Shown: positions 44,752-52,633 of the stretch, in pieces | Position numbering within the stretch: the first letter of the stretch is position 1 | How the letters are laid out: each line of letters opens with the position of its first letter | From: Clostridiales bacterium | GTDB lineage: Bacteria; Bacillota; Clostridia; Christensenellales; Borkfalkiaceae | NCBI GenBank assembly: GCA_015055655.1 | Contig: SVHW01000006.1 | Span: 1-64,000, forward strand | Length of the DNA stretch: 64,000 bases | Reading direction: 5' to 3' | Notes under the pieces: model-generated | Seen by the model: only the letters and a program-made list of their open reading frames with translations | Database searches by the model: none | Told to the model about the DNA's origin: nothing | Program-made: the position numbers and the translations under genes

Positions 44752-45477
44752 TTATTCCCCCAAACAACGGATAAATTCGCCTACGCCGTCGAAACGCGCC
44801 TCCGTCTTATCGCAAAGGAAGGCTTTCAGCAAGCGCAAAGCGCGTTTTTTGCCCCCTTCCGTCGCCGTTTCGTCGTAGGTAAGCCCCGCGCATTTGCGCA
44901 AGGTGTGATAGGTGGATACGCTGGCGCGCTCCCCTTGTACGCAACGTTCGAAATTGGTAAATCTTCCGTCTGCAAAATCAAACCAAAGCTTGTTGCCGAT
45001 ATCCCCCTCGCACTCTTCCAAGTACCCAAGGTCAAGGGGATAACCGCTTTCGCGCAAGGCAATCAGCGTGAAGGCAATCAACGCCTCCGCCTCGTCTTCG
45101 CCTGCCAAGCAAAGGGCTTTCAAACACTCGATAAACCCAACAAACAACGCCTCGTACCGTTCGTTTTCCTGCGCAAGCGTACGGCAAATCTCCGCCGCCG
45201 CGCAAGCCGCGTAAAAACGGTCGATATCCGTGCGAAGGGAGAAAAAACTCTCGTGCAGATACGCGTTCGTCACCGTGTACCTGCCCCCCTTTTCCGCCAA
45301 GATATATTCCGCAAAACAAAAGGGCTGCGCGCAAAAGGCGAGCTTGGCTTTCGGTTTTTTCACGCCGCGTATCCCTGCGGTGATTTTGCCGAGCGTAGGC
45401 GAAAACAACGTCAATAGTTTATCGTCGTCTTTATAATCGATTGCCTGCAATACGATTGCTTCCGTCTTAACGTCCAT
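44752..45477 (-). CDS. recO: DNA repair protein RecO
   Basis: RecO loads RecA with RecR in recombinational repair. The N-terminal OB domain (EAIVLQAIDYKDDDKLLTLF, GKITAGIRGVKKPKAKL) is clear, followed by the helical domain, at 241 residues. Most Firmicute RecO proteins have two CxxC pairs for zinc in the second half; here only single cysteines remain near those places (LEECEG and FERCVQG), so the zinc site seems lost. It is the last gene of the era cluster. AGGGAAG precedes the ATG. Confidence 0.92.
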   Translation of the reverse strand: MDVKTEAIVLQAIDYKDDDKLLTLFSPTLGKITAGIRGVKKPKAKLAFCAQPFCFAEYILAEKGGRYTVTNAYLHESFFSLRTDIDRFYAACAAAEICRTLAQENERYEALFVGFIECLKALCLAGEDEAEALIAFTLIALRESGYPLDLGYLEECEGDIGNKLWFDFADGRFTNFERCVQGERASVSTYHTLRKCAGLTYDETATEGGKKRALRLLKAFLCDKTEARFDGVGEFIRCLGE

Positions 45478-45512
45478 ACCCGTCTTCCCTTTCGTTTTTT
45501 TCTTTTGCCCGT

Positions 45513-45626
45513 TTACCTTTTCCTCGTCAATTCGTGATAGAGCATATAATAGCTAAGGCTGCCCGTTTTTTCAAACAATTTCCACGCCGTTTTCGCCGCT
45601 TCCGTTTCCCCGTTTTTATCTCGCAT
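45513..45626 (-). CDS. YqzL-like small protein
   Basis: This 37-residue gene lies between era and recO, exactly where Bacillus has yqzL. It begins MRDKNGETEAAKTAWKLFEK and continues TGSLSYYMLYHEL; the WKLF...TG...Y...YHEL pattern is what YqzL proteins share. AGGAGGGGG lies 3-8 bases before the ATG, a very strong site for so small a gene. The function of YqzL is unknown. Confidence 0.85.
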   Translation of the reverse strand: MRDKNGETEAAKTAWKLFEKTGSLSYYMLYHELTRKR

Positions 45627-45757
45627 AACCCCCTCCTAAGGGTAGTTTGTGAAATTAGAGGGAATTTATGAGCAAGGTATTTTCGTCGCGTGGCAACGCG
45701 CCAAAGGACGTAAGCCCCGCCCTTTTTATCAACTACCTACGATACAGGAAACTTCCT

Positions 45758-46648
45758 TTAAAATTTCAAGTCTTCGTACCCGTATTCTCTAATCAAATTC
45801 GGGCGTTCGCGCCAGTCCTCTTTCACCTTGACGTACGTCGTCAAAAAGACTTTTGCTCCGAGGAATTTTTCCATATCTTGACGGGCGAAGGAAGACACTT
45901 CTTTAATTGCCCTGCCTTGCTTGCCGATAAGGATAGCCTTATGGTTTGCTCTTTCGCATACGATATCCAAATTCACGTCGTACACGCCGTTGTCCTGTCT
46001 TTCAAAGGTGTTGATAACGATAGCGATGCCGTGGGGGATTTCCTTATCGAATTTAAGCAAAATCTTTTCGCGCATAATTTCCGCAATCATAAACCGTTCG
46101 CTCTTGTCCGACACGATATCTTCTTCAAACACCTTCTCCCCTTCGGGCATTTTGGAAACGAGAAACTCTTTCAGCGCACGGACGTTTTTCCCCTTTCTTG
46201 CAGATACGGGGAAGACGTCTAAATCCAGCCCTGCGTCCGAGAATTTCGCCATATCCAAAGGAATATTTTCCTTGGGCATAATGTCGATTTTCGTATAGGC
46301 AATCGCCATAGGAATCCCCAGCGCTTTATACTTTTTCATCAACTCGAAATCCTCGTCGCTAACGCCGTCGTGTCCGTCCACGACGTAAAGAATATAATCC
46401 ACCGATTTTGCGCTGGTTTCCGTCGTCCGCATCATCATATCGGTGAGCGCGTTTCTCGCCTTATAAATCCCCGGCGTGTCCACGAAGACGATTTGATATT
46501 CCTCGTCCGTCAATACGCCCAAAATTCTATCCCGCGTGGTTTGGGGCTTGGGGGATACGATGGATACTTTCTCCCCAACCATAACGTTGATTAACGTGCT
46601 TTTTCCCGCGTTTGCTCTGCCGATGACGGCTATATATCCGCTTCTCAT
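45758..46648 (-). CDS. era: GTPase Era
   Basis: Era is an essential GTPase that binds the 3' end of 16S rRNA during 30S maturation. The GTPase motifs are GRANAGKSTLIN, PQTTR, DTPGI and YTKID, and the C-terminal KH domain has the block ILIGKQGRAIKEV. The 296 residues are normal. AAGGAG precedes the ATG, 15 bases past ybeY. After its stop, 131 bases without a gene precede yqzL. Confidence 0.97.
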   Translation of the reverse strand: MRSGYIAVIGRANAGKSTLINVMVGEKVSIVSPKPQTTRDRILGVLTDEEYQIVFVDTPGIYKARNALTDMMMRTTETSAKSVDYILYVVDGHDGVSDEDFELMKKYKALGIPMAIAYTKIDIMPKENIPLDMAKFSDAGLDLDVFPVSARKGKNVRALKEFLVSKMPEGEKVFEEDIVSDKSERFMIAEIMREKILLKFDKEIPHGIAIVINTFERQDNGVYDVNLDIVCERANHKAILIGKQGRAIKEVSSFARQDMEKFLGAKVFLTTYVKVKEDWRERPNLIREYGYEDLKF

Positions 46649-46663
46649 TTCTTCTCTCCTTTG

Positions 46664-47146
46664 TTAAAGCCGCGTAATACCCAGCTCTTTTAATACGCTT
46701 TCTTCCTTTTCCCGCATTTCCGCGCGCTCTTCTTCGGTGATATGGTCGTACCCCAAGCAATGCATTACGCCGTGTACGAATAAGTAATGCAATTCCCGTT
46801 CATACGAGTGTCCGTATTCTTCCGCCTGCTCCTTTGCGCGCTGTTTGCAAATGACGATAGAGCCGATAACCAACTTCCCGTCTTCGTCTATATCGTACGG
46901 AAAATCTGCGCCGCGTATCGCCTTGCCTTTCACGTCGTCCAACGTGGGATAACTTAATACGTCCGTCACTTTGTCAATACCGCGCGTTTCACGGTTCAAA
47001 CGGCGGATTTCCTCTTCCGTCACCGAGAGATACTCCACGCCGATGGGCAAGTCCGCTTGCACGAAATTCCCCAACGCTTTGCAAAGCGCGTCCATTTGCA
47101 TTTCCGACAATTCCTTTTCGTCCGTATCCACGAAAAACTTACTCAT
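46664..47146 (-). CDS. ybeY: Endoribonuclease YbeY
   Basis: YbeY is a metal-dependent RNase for 16S rRNA 3' maturation and quality control. The zinc motif HGVMHCLGYDH lies near residue 128, and TDVLSYP precedes it. At 160 residues the protein is complete. The ATG overlaps the end of the HD-domain gene by 8 bases and follows AAGGGG. The gene order phoH-HD-ybeY-era-yqzL-recO is standard for Firmicutes. Confidence 0.96.
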   Translation of the reverse strand: MSKFFVDTDEKELSEMQMDALCKALGNFVQADLPIGVEYLSVTEEEIRRLNRETRGIDKVTDVLSYPTLDDVKGKAIRGADFPYDIDEDGKLVIGSIVICKQRAKEQAEEYGHSYERELHYLFVHGVMHCLGYDHITEEERAEMREKEESVLKELGITRL

Positions 47147-48653
47147 CGTTTTCCCCTTTCGTGCCGCTTTCCGTGCGACGGTATTTAATGTTGGGATATT
47201 GAATTCGGTGATGATATACCCCCGTCATACAGTTGACGAGCGCCAAACGGATTTTCGTCAAATCAGCCATCGTAATATTACACTCGGCAAACTGTTCCAA
47301 ATCCATACGTTCTTCAATCACCGAACGGATTGCCTTTTCCGCATCCTCGGGCGAGCGCGCGTTCGCCGCGCGAACAGCCGCCTCCGACGCGTCGCAAATC
47401 ATAATAATCGCCGCTATCTTGCTCTGCGGTTTGGGGCCGGAATAAGAAAAGTCTTCAATGTCCAATTCCCCGTCCGTCAATTTCAACGCCTTGGCGTAGA
47501 AATAACGGATGGGCATCGTGCCGTGATGTTCCAACGCGACGTCTGCCAAAAATTGCGGCAAATGATGATTGCGTATCAAGGTGTAGCCGTCCCTTGCGTG
47601 CGAACGGATGATGTCCGCGGAAAGCTCGGGCGTGAGCTCGTCGTGCAAATTGTATTCTCCCTGATTTTCGGTGAAATGTTCGGGATAATGCAATTTCCCA
47701 ACGTCGTGATACAGCGCCGCCGCGCGCGCGTAATCCACGTCTTCACCGATAGCAGCCGCGCTCGCTTCCGCAAGCTGCGCCACCATCATAGAGTGGTTGT
47801 ACGTGCCGGGCGCTTCCGCTTTCAGTTTTTTCAAAATTCTCGCGTCCGAACTGGTGAGTTCGCGCAAACGGAACGCCGTCAAACAATTAAACGTCCACTC
47901 GAACACGGGCAACAACGCCAAGAAGATAACCGCCGACATTACGCCGCCGAACAAACCGAACCCCATTTCCGTAAGTACGCCGTCAAACGGAGCCGTACCA
48001 ACGCTCGTTTGCGTTTCCAAAAAAGCAGGCAGTTCTAACAGCAAAATAATCAAGTCTATCGGGAATACTATCACCAAACCTATCCCTACGACGTGCAACC
48101 GCGAACGCGCTTTGCTGGCAAAAAACACCGCGAACATCCCTGCCGTAAACGACATCAATAACGAGGAGCAGCACTCTTTGATAGACACCGCGCTATCAGG
48201 CATAGCGAACGCGTCGATGACGAATACCAACAACGCGGAAATTACGTTCATAAAAATCGCTTCTCTACGTCCCACCAATACGAAGATGAGCAAGGAAACG
48301 AACGCCACGGGACGGGCGTAGATATCAATTTTATACCCGATAAGGCACGCCATCACCAAGTACAAATCCAACACCGTAAACAGCAGAGCTATCTTTTTGC
48401 CGTTTATCAGCATTTCCCTATTTTCGAAGAAGAAATATAGATACGTAATGATAAACAACAGCAACGCGCTAAAAATTGCGTACAAATAATTTGCCCCTTC
48501 CCTCGATAAATTCTCTTTCAGGTTGGGCAACTTGTCGCCGATTAGCAATAACGCCGCCAAGACAATGAAAATGACGTAGTGCAAAAAATACCACAATACG
48601 CTTTTAAGCGTATGCGATTTCGTCCACTCGTGTACAAATTCTTTCTTTTCCAT
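47139..48653 (-). CDS. PgpH-type membrane HD hydrolase lacking the extracellular domain
   Basis: PgpH (YqfF) hydrolyses cyclic di-AMP. The C-terminal HD domain is complete: EAPGTYNHSMMVAQLAE, LYHDVGKL (near residue 313), HARDGYTLIRNHHLP and LEHHGT. It is preceded by seven or eight membrane segments. Normal PgpH is about 700-850 residues, with a large extracellular 7TMR-HDED domain after the first membrane segment; here only about 15 residues (GDKLPNLKENLSREG) occupy that place. AAGGAG lies 11 bases before the ATG. Sensing by the missing domain must be absent or supplied in another way. Confidence 0.9.
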   Translation of the reverse strand: MEKKEFVHEWTKSHTLKSVLWYFLHYVIFIVLAALLLIGDKLPNLKENLSREGANYLYAIFSALLLFIITYLYFFFENREMLINGKKIALLFTVLDLYLVMACLIGYKIDIYARPVAFVSLLIFVLVGRREAIFMNVISALLVFVIDAFAMPDSAVSIKECCSSLLMSFTAGMFAVFFASKARSRLHVVGIGLVIVFPIDLIILLLELPAFLETQTSVGTAPFDGVLTEMGFGLFGGVMSAVIFLALLPVFEWTFNCLTAFRLRELTSSDARILKKLKAEAPGTYNHSMMVAQLAEASAAAIGEDVDYARAAALYHDVGKLHYPEHFTENQGEYNLHDELTPELSADIIRSHARDGYTLIRNHHLPQFLADVALEHHGTMPIRYFYAKALKLTDGELDIEDFSYSGPKPQSKIAAIIMICDASEAAVRAANARSPEDAEKAIRSVIEERMDLEQFAECNITMADLTKIRLALVNCMTGVYHHRIQYPNIKYRRTESGTKGENDE

Positions 48654-48659
48654 CTTTGG

Positions 48660-49736
48660 TTATTCTCCTTCCGCGCCGTTTACGCGGTTTTTATTTTTCT
48701 CCGATGCGTTCGGTTTTTTTCCGTCCTTTTCTTTGGCTGCATCCGCTTTTTCATACGCGCGGATAATTCGCATCACCAACGGATGCCGCACCACGTCTTT
48801 GGACGTAAGCTTGCAAACGGCAATCCCTTCCACGCCGTCCAATATCGAAGTTGCGTGCACCAAACCGCTTTCTTTTCCGTCCAAATCGATTTGCGTAATA
48901 TCCCCCGTCACCACCGTCTTGCTTCCTTCGCCCATACGGGTGAGAAACATCTTCATCTGTTCCTTCGTCGTGTTTTGCGCTTCGTCCAAAATGATGAAAG
49001 CGTTGGACAACGTTCTACCGCGCATGTATGCTAGCGGGGCAACTTCTATCACGCCTCTTTCCATCAACTTTGCGTACGTTTCTAACCCGAGCATTTCCTG
49101 CAAAGCGTCGTATAAAGGACGTAAATACGGGTCGACTTTCGTCTGCAAATCCCCCGGAAGAAATCCCAGCTTTTCTCCTGCCTCCACCGCAGGACGGGTA
49201 AGGATAATTTTCTCCACTTGCTTGGCTTTGAACGCCGTCACCGCCATACATACGGCAAGATACGTTTTCCCCGTACCCGCAGGGCCTACGCCGAACACTA
49301 CCGTGTTGTTTCGTATCGCGTCTACGTACGCCTTTTGCCCTACCGTCTTGCATTTTATCTGCTTGCCGCGCGCCGTCACCGCCACCGCGCCTACCGATAA
49401 GGTGGACAGCTCTTCCGTTCTACCGTCTTTGGCGAGCTCGATACAATACGCCGTACGCCCCTCGTCAATCATTTCGCCTTGTGCAGCCAAATTGGACAAC
49501 GCCCCCAAAACTTTCACAGCCAACGATACGTCTTCCGCATTGCCTTCTACACGAATCTTTACCCCGTCCACGTAAGCGGTTACGTTTGCTTCACGCGCAA
49601 GGAAATTCAAATTTCCGTCAAACGCGCCAAGTACCCTCGACAGCTTGTCCAAAGACCCCATATCCACTTTTTCGCTGATTTTCGTGTTTTTCAATCCTAT
49701 CCCCCTTCCAACGCCGCTAAAAAGCGACGGTTTCAT
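48660..49736 (-). CDS. PhoH-family ATPase
   Basis: PhoH/YbeZ proteins are P-loop ATPases tied to ybeY and RNA metabolism. The Walker A GPAGTGKTYLAV, TRPAVEAGEKLGFLPGDL and the Walker B region FIILDEAQNTTKEQ are present, after a KH-like N-terminal domain. I began at MKPSLFSG, whose ATG overlaps the yqfD stop as ATGA and follows GAGAGG; the open frame further upstream is antisense-like shadow. The C-terminus is a Lys/Asn/Glu-rich tail. The length from this start is 358 residues. Confidence 0.92.
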   Translation of the reverse strand: MKPSLFSGVGRGIGLKNTKISEKVDMGSLDKLSRVLGAFDGNLNFLAREANVTAYVDGVKIRVEGNAEDVSLAVKVLGALSNLAAQGEMIDEGRTAYCIELAKDGRTEELSTLSVGAVAVTARGKQIKCKTVGQKAYVDAIRNNTVVFGVGPAGTGKTYLAVCMAVTAFKAKQVEKIILTRPAVEAGEKLGFLPGDLQTKVDPYLRPLYDALQEMLGLETYAKLMERGVIEVAPLAYMRGRTLSNAFIILDEAQNTTKEQMKMFLTRMGEGSKTVVTGDITQIDLDGKESGLVHATSILDGVEGIAVCKLTSKDVVRHPLVMRIIRAYEKADAAKEKDGKKPNASEKNKNRVNGAEGE

Positions 49737-50644
49737 ACGTTCATCCTCTCTATCGCCGTATATTCTATCCGCGTAAAATACCCGTTTTCTATCGCCACGC
49801 TTTGCGTGTAGGTAATAACGTCTTCTTCCCCGATTGCCGCCTGCATATACGCAACGGCAAACGCCTCTTTTTCGTCCGTTGCCGCCACGACGCACTCGTA
49901 CGAACAAGCAATGCTCACGCGCGCCATTACGTCCACGCGCCGCCGTTCTCCGTCCGCCGTTTCTATCCAATCGCCAACCAACGTATCCCCTGCGTTAACG
50001 CTATCGCCCACGTTCTTTTCCACCGAGCCCTTCAACGCCGTAATCGCCAAAACGTTACCCGTATGCCTTGCTTTCATCGCGCCTTTCGTAAACGTGGTTT
50101 TCGGCGTTTCTCCCAGCCGCATATCCACCAACAAACGCGTCCCCGATTTTTTTATCGAGCAAAACTCTACTCCGTCAAGAGCAAGCAACTTTGCGCAAAT
50201 CTTCTCCTCGTTGCCCGCTTTATATCTGGAAAACGGACGTATTCCGTATTCGTCAAGCAACGCGAACGTTTCGCGCGCGTATACGGAAGAAGCGGTAAAT
50301 TCCACGCCAAAAATGCAGCCGTCAAAAAACATCGTCGAAAGACAAAATACGCACGCCCCCAACGAAAAACCTATCCTTCTTTTCAGCGTTTCCCAATACC
50401 GTCCAACGCCTATATAGCCGACGGAACGGACGACGTACGGCGCGTATGCGGTTGCGTAATCGCCGCCTTTGGGATAAACGGAAAACACCGTTGCCGCGTC
50501 CTTTTTCTTCACGGTGATGCGCAGCGTATCGCTTTTCGTCTTTCGCACGTCGTACAAGGGTATCCCTGCGCGCCGTAACCGTAATAAAGCGCGTTCGGGC
50601 ATTAACCCTTGCAATTCCAACCGTTCTCGCAATGGAAAAAACAT
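49733..50644 (-). CDS. yqfD: Sporulation protein YqfD
   Basis: YqfD is a SpoIV-type sporulation protein made in the mother cell. The protein has an N-terminal ferredoxin-like domain, one membrane segment near residue 95 (FSLGACVFCLSTMFF) and a large outer domain containing GSVEKNVGDSVNAGDTLVGDW, which resembles a lipoyl-like beta barrel. At 303 residues it is shorter than the 398 of Bacillus. It overlaps phoH by 4 bases and starts 4 bases past yqfC. Its likely promoter is the sigma-E-like site ahead of yqfC. Confidence 0.9.
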   Translation of the reverse strand: MFFPLRERLELQGLMPERALLRLRRAGIPLYDVRKTKSDTLRITVKKKDAATVFSVYPKGGDYATAYAPYVVRSVGYIGVGRYWETLKRRIGFSLGACVFCLSTMFFDGCIFGVEFTASSVYARETFALLDEYGIRPFSRYKAGNEEKICAKLLALDGVEFCSIKKSGTRLLVDMRLGETPKTTFTKGAMKARHTGNVLAITALKGSVEKNVGDSVNAGDTLVGDWIETADGERRRVDVMARVSIACSYECVVAATDEKEAFAVAYMQAAIGEEDVITYTQSVAIENGYFTRIEYTAIERMNV

Positions 50645-50648
50645 ACGC

Positions 50649-50927
50649 TCAGCCGTCCTTTTTAGAAAGGCGTTCTTGCCCCTTTCCGTCCAGCAACGTC
50701 GCCGAATATATCTTCCCTAAAAGTTGCAAATCCCCGTCGCAATATTTCTTGATTGTCAACCCTTCCCCGTCGATTTCTACGCCGTATCGAGAAAAGTACA
50801 CCACGATTTTACGCGGGGAAAAATCCCCCACCGTCTTTACACCTTCGAAATATCCGCCGCCTCCAACGATAACGGTATATCTCGCCGTGCCCTCAACGCC
50901 TTTGAAAATTTCCTCGTACAAGCGCAT
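50649..50927 (-). CDS. yqfC: YabP/YqfC-family sporulation protein
   Basis: This 92-residue protein belongs to the YabP/YqfC family. The end block RKIVVYFSRYGVEIDGEGLTI is the region shared by members, and it is followed by the terminal GDLQLLGKIYSATL. Homologues act in sporulation but have no defined biochemistry. AAAGGGAG precedes the ATG. It is the first gene of the yqfC-yqfD-phoH series. Confidence 0.92.
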   Translation of the reverse strand: MRLYEEIFKGVEGTARYTVIVGGGGYFEGVKTVGDFSPRKIVVYFSRYGVEIDGEGLTIKKYCDGDLQLLGKIYSATLLDGKGQERLSKKDG

Positions 50928-50956
50928 AATTTTCGCTCCCTTTGCCGTCTTTGTTT

Positions 50957-50985
50957 AGTATATGACGGGAGAGAATAAGATATGC
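50957..50985 (-). promoter_or_regulatory. Sigma-E-like promoter of yqfC-yqfD
   Basis: On the minus strand GCATATCT (50978-50985) fits the -35 box GHATANNT exactly. After 13 bases, CATATACT (50957-50964) fits the -10 box CATACANT with one mismatch. Bacillus yqfD belongs to the sigma-E regulon. Confidence 0.6.
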
Positions 50986-50996
50986 TATCGCGCTTG

Positions 50997-52616
50997 TCAG
51001 CCAAGAATATGCACGAGGTCCTCTTTCACCTTATCCGGCGCGTCCGTGCGACAAACGATAGTGAGCATATCCCCTGCGCGCAACACCGTATCGCCGTCGG
51101 GTAAAATCACCTCTTCACCGCGATGAATTTCCGTCACTCTTGCCCCAGCCGGCCACAAAACGTCACGCACTTCTCGCTTTTCCGCCAGCGCGCCTTGTGC
51201 AACGGCAATGGCGTACACTTCTCGCACCGCGCGTTCGTGTATGCCACTCTCTTGTTCGTAAATTTCCAACAGCTCCTCGTACATACCGTCGGTGCGGAAA
51301 ATCTCCCCGACGATATACCCGATAGCCACGCCGATAACGGCAGGCAGCAGGGAGGCGAAACTCCCCGTGAACTCGCATATCATCACGATAGCGGTAAGCG
51401 GCGCGCGGACGATAGACGTAAACAACGCCGCAATGCAAATCATCACCATTAAATCGCAATACTGCGGGTTCATACCCCAACGCAGCCACAACCCGTTTAA
51501 GCCGCCGCCCAAACACGCGCCGATGGCGATAATGGGGATAAAGATACCGCAAGGTATCCCCGACGCCACGTTGACGCCCGTTATCAAAAATTTAGCAATC
51601 AATACGATAAACAGCACCCCGACGGCGGAAGCCCCGAAGATACTTTCCACCTGCATTTCCTTTGTGCCGCCAAATGTGCCAATCGATTCTATTATCGAGT
51701 GTCCTCCACCCATAACGCCCGGCACGAACAACGCCAACGCGCCTCCTATCGCAACGGCAATAAAAATTTGAAGAAAATGCACGTATTTTTGTCGTTTAAT
51801 ACGTATTTTTTGGAAAAGCTTTCTAAGCGCAAACGTCCCTTTTTGAAAGGCAACGCCAAGCAATCCGCAAACCAAGCCTGCCGCCACCACGTACCCGTAC
51901 GCATTGAACGCCAAGGTATGGAATTGATAAGATTCGAACGCGTTGCGTATCTCTAACCCAAGCAATAAATAAATACCGTATCGAACGACCATACCGAATA
52001 CGACGGAGGAAAAGGAACAGATAAACACCTCGGGGGTAAACCGTTTATGCGCTTCTTCAAACGCAAAAATAATCCCCGTCAACGGCGCGTTGCTCGCCAC
52101 CGCAAGCCCCGTACAAGCGCCACCCGTAATTTGGTATCTCTTTATCATCTCGTTTCGGCGAAGCGTCGTCGCTACGCCGTCGCCTACGCAAGCGCCTATA
52201 AACGCGCTCGGCCCTTCGGCGCCAATGGAAAGCCCCATAAAAATACTCACCAAACACGCCGCGAAATTCGCCGTTGCGTCGCGATACCATTTGAAACGCA
52301 AAACGCCGCGCGTTGCGCCCTCCGATTGCGGAATTCCGCAGCCTTTTATGATTTTCGAGATTTGCACCAGCACGCCTATGATAAACGCGCCTGCAAACAA
52401 CGTAAACAGCCATAACGGTATCCAAGCAGGGTTCGCGCGGATAAACGCATACGCGCCTTGCGAAAGTTCTTCTCCCCTTTCCGCAAGCAACGTAAACGCC
52501 GTCGTAATCGCCCCAGCAAATACGCCCGTTACGCTCCCGACCAAAATCAGTTGCAAAACGTTATGATAAAAGCTCGTCCTCGGCTTTTTTTGTTTTATCT
52601 CTTTTTGTTGTTCCAT
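50997..52616 (-). CDS. ClC-type chloride channel/antiporter with TrkA-C domain
   Basis: This ClC-family transporter has the selectivity motifs GLSIGAEGPSAFIGA (with the gating glutamate) and NAPLTGIIFAFEE, the latter carrying a glutamate at the internal proton-site position, so it may be a chloride/proton antiporter. About ten membrane helices are followed by a cytosolic TrkA-C ligand-binding domain (residues 460-539: VTEIHRGEEVILPDGDTVL). CBS domains are absent. It starts 17 bases after the ABC exporter pair and may be co-transcribed with it. The ribosome binding site is weak. Confidence 0.92.
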   Translation of the reverse strand: MEQQKEIKQKKPRTSFYHNVLQLILVGSVTGVFAGAITTAFTLLAERGEELSQGAYAFIRANPAWIPLWLFTLFAGAFIIGVLVQISKIIKGCGIPQSEGATRGVLRFKWYRDATANFAACLVSIFMGLSIGAEGPSAFIGACVGDGVATTLRRNEMIKRYQITGGACTGLAVASNAPLTGIIFAFEEAHKRFTPEVFICSFSSVVFGMVVRYGIYLLLGLEIRNAFESYQFHTLAFNAYGYVVAAGLVCGLLGVAFQKGTFALRKLFQKIRIKRQKYVHFLQIFIAVAIGGALALFVPGVMGGGHSIIESIGTFGGTKEMQVESIFGASAVGVLFIVLIAKFLITGVNVASGIPCGIFIPIIAIGACLGGGLNGLWLRWGMNPQYCDLMVMICIAALFTSIVRAPLTAIVMICEFTGSFASLLPAVIGVAIGYIVGEIFRTDGMYEELLEIYEQESGIHERAVREVYAIAVAQGALAEKREVRDVLWPAGARVTEIHRGEEVILPDGDTVLRAGDMLTIVCRTDAPDKVKEDLVHILG

Positions 52617-52633
52617 TTTTTTTACTCTTTTCT

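Noticed and set aside
45627..45757. Possible terminator or RNA between era and yqzL
   Set aside because: There is only a short CGCGT/ACGCG-type inverted repeat without a T run.
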